This document shows positions 11,813-21,940 of a stretch of 64,000 nucleotides of DNA, piece after piece. Position 1 is the first letter of the stretch. The number at the start of each line of letters is the position of its first letter. The notes beneath the pieces are model-generated. The model was given only the letters and a program-made list of their open reading frames with translations. It did not search any database and was not told where the DNA came from. Made by a program: the position numbers and the translations under genes. Source of the stretch: Fremontodendron californicum (Eukaryota; Streptophyta; Magnoliopsida; Malvales; Malvaceae); NCBI GenBank assembly GCA_030761205.1, contig JAULJL010000011.1, forward strand, positions 15,428,501 to 15,492,500, read 5' to 3'.

Positions 11813-13320
11813 TGTCGATTTTCCCCACGCAAGTGCACGTATCATAACAAGTAATATAGTGAAAAGTAAAGTGTTGTACCCATGAGGAATTGTTATTAAT
11901 TTTGCTAAGTACTAAAATTAACACACTGAATCTTATCTAAACAATTAAATAAAGAAGGTAATTAAAAACTAAAATTAAAAGAAATTAATATGAAAGCAAG
12001 TAAATTAAAATGGATGAATTCAATTAATTATAAAAGCCTAGGATTACAACTTCCCTCAATACTTAGCTTGAATCTCTCTTTACCTCTTCACTTGATTAAT
12101 GATCTTGAGTTGTTAACCTAGAGTTCTATCTTATTTATACGGATCTTCTGATGGTCTCATAAAAATATCCTTCTTAACCAATTAACTATATTCCTATGAT
12201 AATTGAATTAAAGAAGAACTCATTAAGCTTAGGCTCTAACAATGGTTACACATGACAAGTAAGTGTATTCCTACCCTACTTGCAGATCAATTCATCCTAA
12301 TAAATGAATATGAAACATTTGTCATTCAATCCATGTCTAACACTAAACTCCCTATGTCTAGTTGTATTTAGGTTAACAAATCAATCTAATTGGTGGCCAA
12401 TCAACTAGAAGCATTAAGAACAAGATTGAACAAACAACTCAACAAACCATTAAATCAAGCTAGAGAGAGAAAGTAAATTCAAACTATGTGTTGAGTTCCA
12501 TTGAAATCCTAGTAAAGAATTTAGTTCATGATAATTAATAAAAACAAATAATCAAATAGTTTCACCATCATCAACAACACAAGAAAAATAAAGAAGAGAA
12601 AATAGAAAACTAAGAGTTGTCAGTTCTTGAATCTTGAATCTTCAATTCTTCCAATCTTCTTGAGAGAATTTGATGGAAACTATCTTATTGAGAGAGAATT
12701 AGGTTTCTAGGTATCCAATCCTCTTTATTCTGACCTAAAACAGTCCTATTTAAAGTGTCCAATGCCTCTTTGAGTTCGAAACTTCGTTCCCAAGCAAACA
12801 GATAAGTATAGGCTTTTTTTGTGTTTTTTTTTTCCGGGTACTTTTCATGCCCCCAGTGCCGCGGTTCCAGTTTGAGGCGCCATGGCACCACTACGTCTGC
12901 CTCTTTGGCGCCGTGGCTCCAACTTTTCTATCCTGTTCGAGTTGGTCTCTCTTTTTCCTCGTACTTTGTCCGCTATTTTGACTAGGAAAATTCGTCTGAT
13001 TTTGATGCATCTTATACCGTTGGAAAGGTATGGAAGTCCGCTTCAAAAGTAAAGAAGGGAGTTTTCTCAAATGAATTTAAGATCAAGTGTTTCTTGAAAG
13101 AAGCTCTGGAGGTCGAATCTGCCTACTCATTGGTTTGCACCGTTTTTCATCGTTTTGCTCCTCGAAGCTCTAGATCACCTTGGACCTATAAAAACACATA
13201 AATAACAACTAAATAACTGTTTTAAACATAAAATGGATAATTAAAATAAAAATAAAATATCTAAAACTAATAAAATCCTCTATCCCAGATTATGTTTTAT
13301 GTTAATAGCTCGTTATCACA
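11813..13320 (-). mobile_element. 5' LTR of the Athila-like element
   Basis: Starts TGTCGATTTTCCCC on the plus strand and aligns with the LTR at 6293-7817 up to about 13280. The last 40 bases differ but end CGTTATCACA, similar to the GTTATCACA end of the related copy at 63177. I place the boundary at 13320, with some uncertainty. Confidence 0.7.
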
Positions 13321-13796
13321 GGGATAAGAGTTTGATTCCAAATCAAACTCTTAGGGTATTAATCGAACTCAACAAGCTTGAATTAACAGAGTCCTTGTTC
13401 AAGTGAAACTCTTTCACTTAACAAGTGTTAGAGTCCTAGTCAAACACTAACTCTTAGTGTCGGACTCAGACTCGACATAATCGAAGCAATGTTTGGCTTA
13501 GTGAAATACGAGAAGTCAAAATTTGATTCATAATAAAACTCCTCTAAAACGAGAATCTTTTTCTCATTTCGGAGAACTTCTTATTTTCGGCCAGGACAAC
13601 CTTATCTTAAAACATGTCTAAATTAAGACATGGTCTGCTTAAGACAAGCTTATCCTTATTGTCTAATCAAGACAACCTTATCTTAAGACATGTCTAAATT
13701 AAGACATGATCAGCTTAAGACAAGCTTAACCATATTGTCTTGTTAAAATAACCTTATCCATATTGTCTTATTAAGACATCTTATTTGGATGTCTGA
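13321..13796. repeat. Unclassified repetitive sequence, right part
   Basis: Apparent continuation of the sequence interrupted at 6292. No gene seen. It includes the tandem repeat listed separately and ends where the chromovirus LTR starts. Confidence 0.45.
13595..13780. repeat. 76-bp tandem repeat, two and a half units
   Basis: Units start at 13595 and 13671 with GACAACCTTATCTTAA, each containing TCTAAATTAAGACATG and CTTAAGACAAGCTTA. A third partial unit follows at about 13747. The many AAGACA/TGTCTT words give weak inverted symmetry. Confidence 0.8.
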
Positions 13797-15113
13797 TGTG
13801 ACACCCTATCCGGATAATCTACCTAAAATCTGACCGAGTTTCCTTTCTATCTTAACTATAACCATCCTGCAAATGGCATTCAGTTTATATCCTTAGCAAG
13901 CAATATTTCTCAATACAGTTTATCACATTTATACATGCTCAATCTATCCATGATCAATCTATATTCAAGTTAATACATATTGATTCATTGTCTCATAACT
14001 TCAAATATATATAATTTATCTAAAAGTAAACCTATCTCAAAAAGGTTTACTAGATAAAAGACATCAAAAGAAATAAGACTTCTAGAGGGGTTAAGTACGA
14101 TGCCCACCAAGTCAAAACACTATTAGAAGCGGAGAGTGAAGGAAGGTAGCAAACCTGACACCTAACTATAACCTGAAAATCAGAAACATGAATAGGTGAG
14201 ATATATGAATATCTCAGTGAGTAGACAACTTTTAAAACATTTGAAAACTATGACGATAACTTTTAAAACAAAATAAATGTTTCCAAAATAAATAATAGTA
14301 AAACTATAATGAATAATTCGAAGATATAGCGAAGTTTTTAAATGTGTAACAGTATTATAGTAACAAATCGATAAATAAAATTGGTAGAGTAAATCAAGTT
14401 TCGTATAATTGGGCACCAACTTACTATCATGCATAAGATTTATCCATACATCCATGTAATAACCAGGTAATATCCATGTAGGCATACTAGTAGCCGGCTC
14501 CAAAGGCCAATATCACCATAGGACGCTCCAAAGTCATATGTGTCGTTATGATGTGCCCCCAAAAGGCTAATATAACAGGATAGGGACTCTGGAGGTGGCT
14601 CCCACCACAAAGGCGTATCACGCAGCTCCCGTATTTCGATCAAGGGTATAATCTCATACATTAAGTCAGGTGGAGCCAAAACCATGTATGTCAAAATCTA
14701 TGTATAATCATATTTTATAAATCATCCAACTTGCTCGATATAATATTTCTTGAAATACATGCACATTAACAACAAAATCAATTCATATGTATTTATATTG
14801 CATATGTATTTAATACGTAAAATAAATATCATGCTAAATAAATTATAATTGTAATTAAAGAAACTCCTGATAACTATAGTTATAGTCTACTAAGAGTCCT
14901 TGAGATGATCTCCCCATACGCCTCGGCCTGTAACCTCGGGATCCTCGAGTGACGTTGGATCTACGTGGCCTAGAGATTAACGATAATTGTTATTTCTACA
15001 TACTCAAGCATTATGCAATTATGAATGCAACTTAAGTCCCATTAATCTATCCCAAAGTCAATACTAATTTCTCATACTCAAAACAACATATCCTTAATTT
15101 TTAATATCACTTC
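13797..15113 (-). mobile_element. Chromovirus (Tekay/Del-like) 3' LTR, distal part
   Basis: Begins TGTGACACCCTATCC, a terminal sequence typical of Tekay/Del LTRs, and runs to the ACTTC target duplication at 15109-15113. The remaining part resumes after the Ogre-like insertion at 48049. Joined length would be about 2.3 kb, in range for this lineage. ORFs here are short and unsupported. Confidence 0.65.
15109..15113. repeat. Target site duplication ACTTC, left
   Basis: Five bases immediately before the LTR end TGTCACAACC. An identical ACTTC follows the other LTR at 48044-48048. This marks 15114-48043 as one insertion. Confidence 0.9.
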
Positions 15114-17538
15114 TGTCACAACCTCAAACAATAACGAGTCTCATCGCAAGACTTTATTATTCATTAAGCGTGACATTAAAAAATCGAGGAAAAGTCGACT
15201 TAATTCCTCTAGAAAAATGAAGGTTTTGAAAATGACCTTGAAAAAGACATGGAGTCGCCACCTATCTTTTTTAGCTAGGTGTGATCGGCCACCTATTAAA
15301 ACCGGTTTTATAAAATATTTTAAAAATTAATTGAAACATTTTTAAAACCAATTTCAAGTCTGCTTTAAAACCAGAGAAATCAAAGAAACGGGTTCGGGAC
15401 TCGGTTACGTGCGAGGAATGATTAGCACCCTCACAACACCCGTATGAAACGGTACCTTATTAATCGTGTGTTATCTCAAATCTCCGTAAAAAGTTGGTTT
15501 TAAATTTAGTATTTCAAGTTAATTCCCAATTTAAAGAAAAAAATTCTATTTTTTTTTTAATTGAGAATGATCCGGAATTTATAAATTCAAAATTTTCTTA
15601 TATTCCCCAACAAACGTGGCAAAATATTTTTTATTAGTTTTGGAAAACTTTCCGAATCATTCTCTTTTTTGAAAGAAAGATATTCCTTTATTAATGATAA
15701 TTGATGATATTCCCTCCAGCAAACCCGGTAGAGAACTCATGAATTATTTTAACTACGGAATATCTTTATTTTTTATTGAAAAATCATTATCCTTTTGAAA
15801 ACATTAAAAAAATATGAATATGTATATGCATGATATAAATAAAATAACATGGCATAATCTAAATAATATAATGCATCCTAAATGATATGATATAATTTAA
15901 ATGCCTTATCATATTCTAAATGAAATGAAATGTCCTAAGTTATATGACATATTCTAAATGAAATGAAATAACCTAAGTAACATAATATATTCTATATGAA
16001 ATGTAATATCCTAAATCATATGATATATTTTAAATGAAATAAAATATCCTAAATGACATAATATATATATCCTAAATGAAATGACCTAGGTAACGTAATA
16101 TATTCTACATGAAATGACCTAGGTCACATAATATATTCTATATGAGATGAAATAATTTGAATGACATTGCAAATATGAATGATATGGCATATAATTTAAA
16201 TGACATAAAATATAAATTAATGCTATCATATAATATGCATGAAAATAAAAATGAAAATAATAATGCATGAACTTAGTATATGCTAAATAATATGACAAAT
16301 AAAATAACTAAATAAAAAGCATAGGATATCATGAAATATTCCAAATCATATAATAAACAATATAACATAACTCAAAATCATAACAATATCATAGAAATTA
16401 TCATAGCAAAAATCACATATTATATAAAATGCATGAATATGGAAAATGCAATGCATGAAAATGTATTTTTTCCTTTAATTGAGGAAATCCGTATATCTAA
16501 AAAGATATCCAGCTACCTTAGGAAAATATGTCAAATTAAATATTCTAAAACCAAAATACTTTGTGATTGTTTGAAAATAATTCTGAAAAGCTTAGATTAA
16601 AAATAAAAACTGGGCTAAACCTTTTTTTTTAAATGGTTCTAATTTCCTAAGTTTAAAATCCCAGACTTGACCACCCTTAACCCGAGACTTAAAAAATCAT
16701 TTTTAGAGTTTAAAAAGGCTTAGAAACTACCCTAAGTCAGTAGCTAAACTTCCTAATCAACTCCCTCTAGGTGACTTAACCAAAACAGAAAAATGGTTTT
16801 TCTTTAAATTCAATTCTGACTCCACTGTCCAGTTTTAAGCCATGATTTTTTACCCTATTTTTAAAAATTCAAAACAATCTAAAACAAATACTGGAGACTC
16901 AAGACATGTAGAACTATATAGAAAAAAATCAGATTAATTTTTTGATTAAAGATGAATGCCCAGAAAAATCGAGAAAGTACAAGTACTGGTGAAAATACTG
17001 TTTTGCCAAAATACATTTTTGCCTTTGATAAAATCATTTAAAAATCAAAGTAAAAATATTTAAGACTCACAAACAGTAGCTAGGACTTTTTAGAAAGTTA
17101 GAAAAAAATTGGCTTAGTAAAAAAAAATCACAAAGGTAGAATAATCAATTTGACCAACCTTAATTTTCCACAAGTATACTCAAGAGAGCATGACTTTGAA
17201 GCATTAATTGGCCTAAGTTATTAGTCAAGTGGCATGAACATGAAGTGCATGAAAAAACATAGCAAATATGATGCATGAAATGCATGAGTTTAAACCTAAA
17301 TGTCATGAAAAAATGCATGGCATCAATATAGTGATCTAGACCTAAATGAACTTGCATGGCATTTAATGCAACCTAGGTCTAAATGCATGGACATGCATGG
17401 CAAAATAAACCAAACCTAATGACTAAAACATGCATGGCAATAACACAAACACAAGGCATGTTTAAACCAAAAACTCAACCAAATATCATGCAAATGCTAA
17501 CCTATCAACTAATATAGCAAAAATGCAACACACAATGT
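15114..17538 (-). mobile_element. 3' LTR of the Ogre-like element, distal part
   Basis: Starts TGTCACAACCTC and contains the family phrase GACATGGAGTCGCCACC. It aligns with 45318-46592. It is interrupted after the CAATG target duplication (17534-17538) and continues at 33059. Confidence 0.85.
17534..17538. repeat. Target site duplication CAATG, left
   Basis: Directly precedes the LTR start TGATAACTCG. The matching CAATG lies at 33054-33058, right after the third LTR. Confidence 0.92.
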
Positions 17539-17540
17539 GA

Positions 17541-17605
17541 TAACTCGTATAATTATATAGTTTTTAGTTATGTTTTATTATTGTTTTGTGTCAAATACGA
17601 GTTAT
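17541..17605 (+). repeat. Inverted repeat at the LTR start
   Basis: ATAACTCGTAT at 17541-17551 and ATACGAGTTAT at 17595-17605 are perfect reverse complements (11 bp, 43-base spacer). The pair is conserved at the start of LTR2 and LTR3. It would allow a cruciform or an RNA hairpin near the end that integrase must recognise. Confidence 0.85.
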
Positions 17606-18195
17606 TATTGCTTAGTCTAATTGTGTTTATGATCTTTTATATTTTTATGTAATTTGGTGTTTTTTTACGAGTTTCTTTGAGTGATTTCAGATTACTAGGT
17701 TAAATCAACAATTAAGGGCAAATTCAGTTCAGTTCCAGTTCCGACACCTTTTGCCATATCAGCTATATCTGGAGTTTCACTGAAGCAATAAGGATGAAAT
17801 TTTCACCGTGCAAAGCTAAGAGGCATATCTAACTTTTTCATGTTTTACACTTCTTGAAACGGAGTCGTTTTCCCTAGCGAAATTGACCATCAAGTTGGCT
17901 GATGTGCAATGACGTCTGTGCTGACCTGTTTTGGTATTTTGCCCATATCTTCTGATCCACATCAGCAAATGAGCTGATTCCAACGGGTATGGATCACTAA
18001 CGGATAGGGGAACATTTTTCTAGAAGACCATGTGATCATATCAAGCTTCCAATATTGACAAAATCGACCATCAAGTTGGCTGATCAAAATTGTCATACAA
18101 TATGACGAAAATTGTTAGAAAAATGCACCCACCTATTATACCTACCTTTGAAATTTGTAAAGCTTGTCTCTTGTCATTTAGTCCTCCAAAATGTG

Positions 18196-18204
18196 TATAA
18201 ATAG
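18196..18204 (+). promoter_or_regulatory. TATA box of LTR1
   Basis: TATAAATAG in a G-containing context (GTGTATAAATAGAGGGCC), the best core promoter match in the LTR. It probably drives the element's RNA, with transcription starting some 30 bases downstream. Identical sites lie at 25049 and 31841. Confidence 0.7.
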
Positions 18205-19046
18205 AGGGCCTTGGATGATTGTATGAGACATTGTACATTGGTAGGATATTAGCCATTGTAATAAAATTCTCTAAGTTTTCTTCTTCTTTCTTTTCTCTAG
18301 TTTTCTTTTTCTTTATTTTCTTCTTCTTCTTTCTTTCTTTTATTTCCTTCTTAGATTCTCTTTAATTTTATGTTTATGTTTACAATGCCTATGCTAGGCT
18401 AAACTTCTATTTGGTTAAGGGTGATTTCAAAGCCCTAGACATGTTTTGTGATTGATTTTCAGATTCTATCTATCATTAATTTTCTATCAAAGTTGCTTAT
18501 GTTCTTCTACAAGAATTGTTCATGATGTTGTCTTGATTTATTTAGGTGTACAGCTAGATAGATCTTGATAATTATCTATTGCTAGTCTAGGAGTCTTGAT
18601 CCGTGTAATTGTCTTGATTTCCTATTCATAAGTGGCAATTTGTGATTAATGATTATGGTCAAGTTTTCAATAATTGCAAAATGAAACATAACCTAAGTTG
18701 AACAATCCGAGCTTATGTGTTTGTTGCTTAGATCAACCTATCTTTCTTATCATAAAGCTGCCATTAAATTGAATTTAGAGAGCTTATTCTAGGTTGTTTA
18801 ATGGTTAGAGATTAAATAGAGAGCTTGTTCTATTTAACGACAAACTAAGGAAAGATTGGGATAACAGAGCTTGTTGTTATCTACGGTTGTTAACTTTGAT
18901 AGTTGGTTGATATTGATAGATCTGAAATTGATTCTTAATGATGTCTAGTGGTGGAGAATGAAACCTTAACCATATTTTTCATATTTGATTCTTCTTACTT
19001 ACTTGTTTCTTACTTTTCTAGTTTGCTTATTTTTAAAAGTATATTT

Positions 19047-19202
19047 ATTTTTATTGGCTGGTTATACCGCCTAATTTGTATATTAACTTTGTTTTATTTT
19101 TATTGGCTGGTTATACCGCCTAATTTAGTATATATATTTTTATTGGCTGGTTATACCGCCTAATTTAGTATATATAATTTTTATTGGCTGGTTATACCGC
19201 CT
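19047..19202 (+). repeat. Minisatellite in LTR1 (TTGGCTGGTTATACCGCC units)
   Basis: Four units of about 40 bp, each containing TTATTGGCTGGTTATACCGC followed by an AT-rich spacer (AATTTAGTATATATA). The element at 50-58 kb has no such array at the corresponding place (about 51710), so it is a gain in the LOG-carrying lineage. Confidence 0.9.
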
Positions 19203-19414
19203 TGCATCTTATTCTTATTATTTACTTTAGTTTAAATCTGGCTTCAAAAACCCCTTTTCTTTTATTGTTTTCTTTGAACGTAAGTTATAAACTAATAACT
19301 CATAGATTAAAACCCAATCCCTGAGGACTCGACCCTTGCTAATCATTATACTTACAATTGATTCTTTTAGTGCAAGGTTAAATAAGATACACTCTTTTGG
19401 GTGCATCAAATTTT

Positions 19415-19433
19415 TGGCGCCGTTGCCGGGGAT
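19415..19433 (+). promoter_or_regulatory. Primer binding site (tRNA-Asp), unit 1
   Basis: TGGCGCCGTTGCCGGGGAT, six bases after the LTR end, complementary to the 3' end of plant tRNA-Asp; this primer is characteristic of Athila elements. Minus-strand DNA synthesis would start here. Confidence 0.9.
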
Positions 19434-19546
19434 TGCTTTCTTTAGTTTATTTGTTACTTGGTTTATTCTTATTTTAAGTTCTAATTAGTTTTATTTTCTT
19501 GTACATACAAGTTTTTCTTTTCAAATTTAAAAAAAAAAAAAAAACA

Positions 19547-20485
19547 ATGGAATTGAGCAAACTAACACTTGAAGAGTTGGTGGCATACATGAACATGGAG
19601 AATCAACAAGCCAATCTCACCTCCCCAGTTCAACAATTGGCCATGGGAGGAGGTCAAGGCCATCAAGTGTTCTAAGACTAACAGTATGATCATTACTCAA
19701 AAACTTACCATGAGGGATGGTGAGATCATACTAATTATGGCTACTCGAAAAATTACCAAGAAGTAGATCCTTATGCCAATTACACTCATCCATCTAGCTT
19801 CAATCAATCATGGTCTCAAGAACCAGATCTTTTTCAACCACCACATATGACTCAAAACTCAGGTACTTCTTTAGAAGATCTTGTCTATTCTCTTGTTACT
19901 GATTCTTTGCAATTTCAACAGGAAACAAGGGCAAGCATCCAGAGTTTGGAAAAGCAAATGAGCCAATTGGCTAGTAGTATGGTGGGATGGGTAGCACAAA
20001 GATCTGAAGAACTCCCAGCCCAAACGATGGTTAACCCAAAGGAGAATGCTACTATTGTGACCTTGAAGAATGAGGAACAAGATGAGGATGAAACAAAATT
20101 AGAGATGGATTCTATTCTTGAGGATAATGAAACCAAAGATCCAAATAAGATTATTTCGGCACCTGAGGTAACGTTTAAGGTTTCACTTTTTACTAATGTT
20201 TCTTCTCCACCTTTTCCTAGTAGATTTGCAAAGTTCAAGGAGGAAGAACATGAACAACACATGCCGGAAACCTTAAACAACTTGTTCGTGGAGGTCATTC
20301 AACAAGTATCAAAATATGCTCCATTCCTCGATGACATATGCACCACAAAGGATGATGGAATAATACTTGTAATGGAGAATGCATCCACTGTTGTGCAAAG
20401 AAAGCTTCCTCTCAAACGCATAAATTTGGGAAATTTCATGTATGAGCCTGACAAGCCTAAAATGCCAAGAAGGGGTGTTGGTTAG
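19547..20485 (+). pseudogene. Gag remnant, unit 1 (two nonsense codons)
   Basis: Corresponds codon for codon to the open frame at 26339-27277. TAA at 19673-19675 replaces a Gln codon and TGA at 19721-19723 replaces a Trp codon, leaving a 3' open stretch 19847-20485. Residues after the second stop match the Gag linker of Athila-like elements (NSGTSLEDL, SLEKQMSQLASS, MVNPKENATIVTL, QVSKYAPFL, ENASTVVQRKLP). The capsid core and zinc knuckle are missing and the frame ends with KMPRRGVG where protease would begin. It cannot make a working Gag. Confidence 0.8.
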
Positions 20486-20794
20486 GTTCAAAACAATCAA
20501 TCAAGTGCTAATTGGGGGAGGCAGCCTAATTAGTGAAAGCATTGCCAAACTGCCATCCTCAGATTTGCTCTCTCTTTCTTTATCTTTTTCTTATGTTTCT
20601 TTGCTAATTGTGTTTAGTGTTTCTAAGTTCATTTAGGCTGCATAAGTTTATTTTGTTTATTAGTTCTTTTCACTTACACATGATTTTTTCATTTGGATTA
20701 ATAGCATTACATTAATGACAATGTAAGAATTATGTGTGGGGGGAAAAATTTAGGATTTTATTTAGAGTGTTTTGTTTTTGAGTCTTTTTATGTT
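20486..20794 (+). other. Pol-end scar and post-pol 3' region, unit 1
   Basis: Just after the gag stop, GGGGGAGGCAGCCTAATTAG resembles the nucleotides around the pol stop in the 50-58 kb element (TAGGAGGCAACCC), so nearly all of pol is deleted. Then follow a TTACATT...CAATGTAA inverted repeat (20707-20726) and a TGTGTGGGGGG tract, closely matching 57361-57509. No gene is present. Confidence 0.7.
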
Positions 20795-20957
20795 GTTTTT
20801 CTTTCTGATCCTTGTTTTGAAAATAACTAGATGTAAATATAATTTTTTAACCCCGGTTAAACGGCGGATAACGGTACTCCGTGATTATTTAAGTCGGTTC
20901 CATCAGCTACCCACAAAACTGATATTGAATATAAATTTCTCTTTCATTTTTTTTAGG

Positions 20958-21494
20958 ATGGATGATATTCTCACAAGATTGTAGAAACGATTTCCTCCTT
21001 TTCCTCGAAATATTTTACTGAAGCTTTACCAAGTTCGATTTGAAAGATTAAGAATGCTTATGCACAAAGGGATTCCTGAAGACATACGTTGGATAATTGA
21101 AGCCAAGGTACGTGAAGATAAATATCTGCCTGTTTTGCATTTACCAGGTACAGGTAGAAGCACTTTTGCAAAGAAGCGACGAGCAAAGCGCATGAGTTCA
21201 AATTGCCACAAATGTGCACGATGGATGTGTAACGGTAAATGTCGTTCTATTGGGATTCCGTCCTCTAATCGAGATGATAAAATTGAATTCATTAAGGATG
21301 GACTGAGTAAGGAGAATTTGGGTAATATCCAACTTTCTCTTGAGACGCATCCTAGTGGAGACGTACAAAGAGAAATTCTTGATTTATGGCCGCAATTCCA
21401 AAGGGAATGGCAACATCTTGGGAATCTGATGTTAAAAGACCCTGTTTGCCAGCTTGTAAGAAAACTGGATGGGAAGCATATCCTCGACTCATAG
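20958..21494 (+). CDS. Basic Cys-rich protein, resembling carlavirus-type nucleic-acid-binding proteins
   Basis: The longest uninterrupted product runs from ATG 21054 to TAG 21494 (146 codons). An in-frame ATG at 20958, right after a splice-acceptor-like TTTTTTTTAG, is followed after eight codons by TAG (20982-20984). From ATG 21054 the protein has a helical N-terminus (KGIPEDIRWIIEAK, residues 5-18), then GRSTFAKKRRAKR (34-46), then a Cys cluster C51-X2-C54-X4-C59-X3-C63, then an acidic/amphipathic tail with no recognised domain. A basic box of the GRSxxAxxRRA type directly before a CX2C finger is the signature of the 3'-proximal cysteine-rich proteins of carlaviruses and related flexiviruses, which bind nucleic acid, enter the nucleus and can suppress silencing. 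Family assignment is by eye and not proven. An unrelated plant zinc-finger gene is the alternative. Confidence 0.5.
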
Positions 21495-21660
21495 AAGTCG
21501 TTTAAGCCGTTTCTGGACGTAAAACCAAAGGAAGATGTGAGCCACAATCACAACTACAATAAATGACTTCTCAGCTTTTTGTTTGATTTGCAATAACTTT
21601 ATTTCGGTTTAATTTACGTGTTATTCGATTTGTGTAATTATTCTCATTTTTTTTATTTGT

Positions 21661-21906
21661 CTTTTACGGTTGATTTTTCTTCTCTTTTTGATTTTCTTCC
21701 TGAAATCACGCAAAAATCTTTTGTTAGGTTAACATTTTCTTCTGACAGGTCAAATACACTTTCGGCGACATTATTACTCTTGACTTTTACGGTTGATTTT
21801 TCTTCTCTTTTTGATTTTCTTCCTGAAATCACGCAAAAATCTTTTGTTAGGTTAACATTTTCTTCTGACAGGTCAAATACACTTTCGGCGACATTATTAC
21901 TCTTGT
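21661..21906 (+). repeat. 123-bp direct tandem duplication, unit 1
   Basis: Two almost perfect copies, 21661-21783 and 21784-21906, each beginning CTTTTACGGTTGATTTTTC. The period of 41 codons keeps one frame open through both copies (hydrophobic and Ser-rich), but this frame runs out of phase into the LOG ORF, so I do not call it a gene. Each copy contains CTTCTGACAGGTCAAAT, which looks like a splice acceptor or donor junction. It lies in the leader of the LOG ORF. Confidence 0.9.
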
Positions 21907-21940
21907 CTGATTCACTACTCAGTTCTCTATATATTACACC

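Larger units (their letters stand above)
6293..13320 (-). mobile_element. Non-autonomous Athila-like LTR retrotransposon (nested)
   Basis: Two related terminal repeats (6293-7817 and 11813-13320) flank a roughly 4-kb internal region whose coding remnants (gag, zinc knuckle, protease, extreme end of pol) read on the minus strand. A primer site matching the 3' end of plant tRNA-Asp lies just inside the 5' LTR, as in Athila. RT, RNase H and integrase are absent: the protease remnant is followed directly by the pol terminus. It would therefore depend on another element for transposition. I could not confirm a target duplication: the flanking 5-mers ATTAT and GGGAT differ, and the far end of the 5' LTR looks rearranged. 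Confidence 0.8.
17539..19408 (+). mobile_element. LTR1 of the LOG-carrying element
   Basis: 1870 bp, TGATAACTCG...GGGTGCATCA. It contains a TATA box, a 42-bp minisatellite, and a pair of direct repeats with CATCAAGTTGGCTGAT at about 17890 and 18070, each preceded by a GACC. It has at least 15 states not shared by LTR2 and LTR3. The final roughly 1 kb is clearly related to the LTR at 50080-51899, whereas the first half (U3) is not. Confidence 0.92.

Noticed and set aside
6288..13325. Target duplication for the Athila-like element
   Set aside because: Flanking 5-mers ATTAT and GGGAT do not match and one LTR edge is uncertain.
21026..21547. 173-codon minus-strand ORF, repeated at 27826-28347
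   Set aside because: Antisense of the Cys-rich ORF. It is open in both copies, even where the sense frame has a stop, but has no recognisable motif; kept as a weak alternative only.
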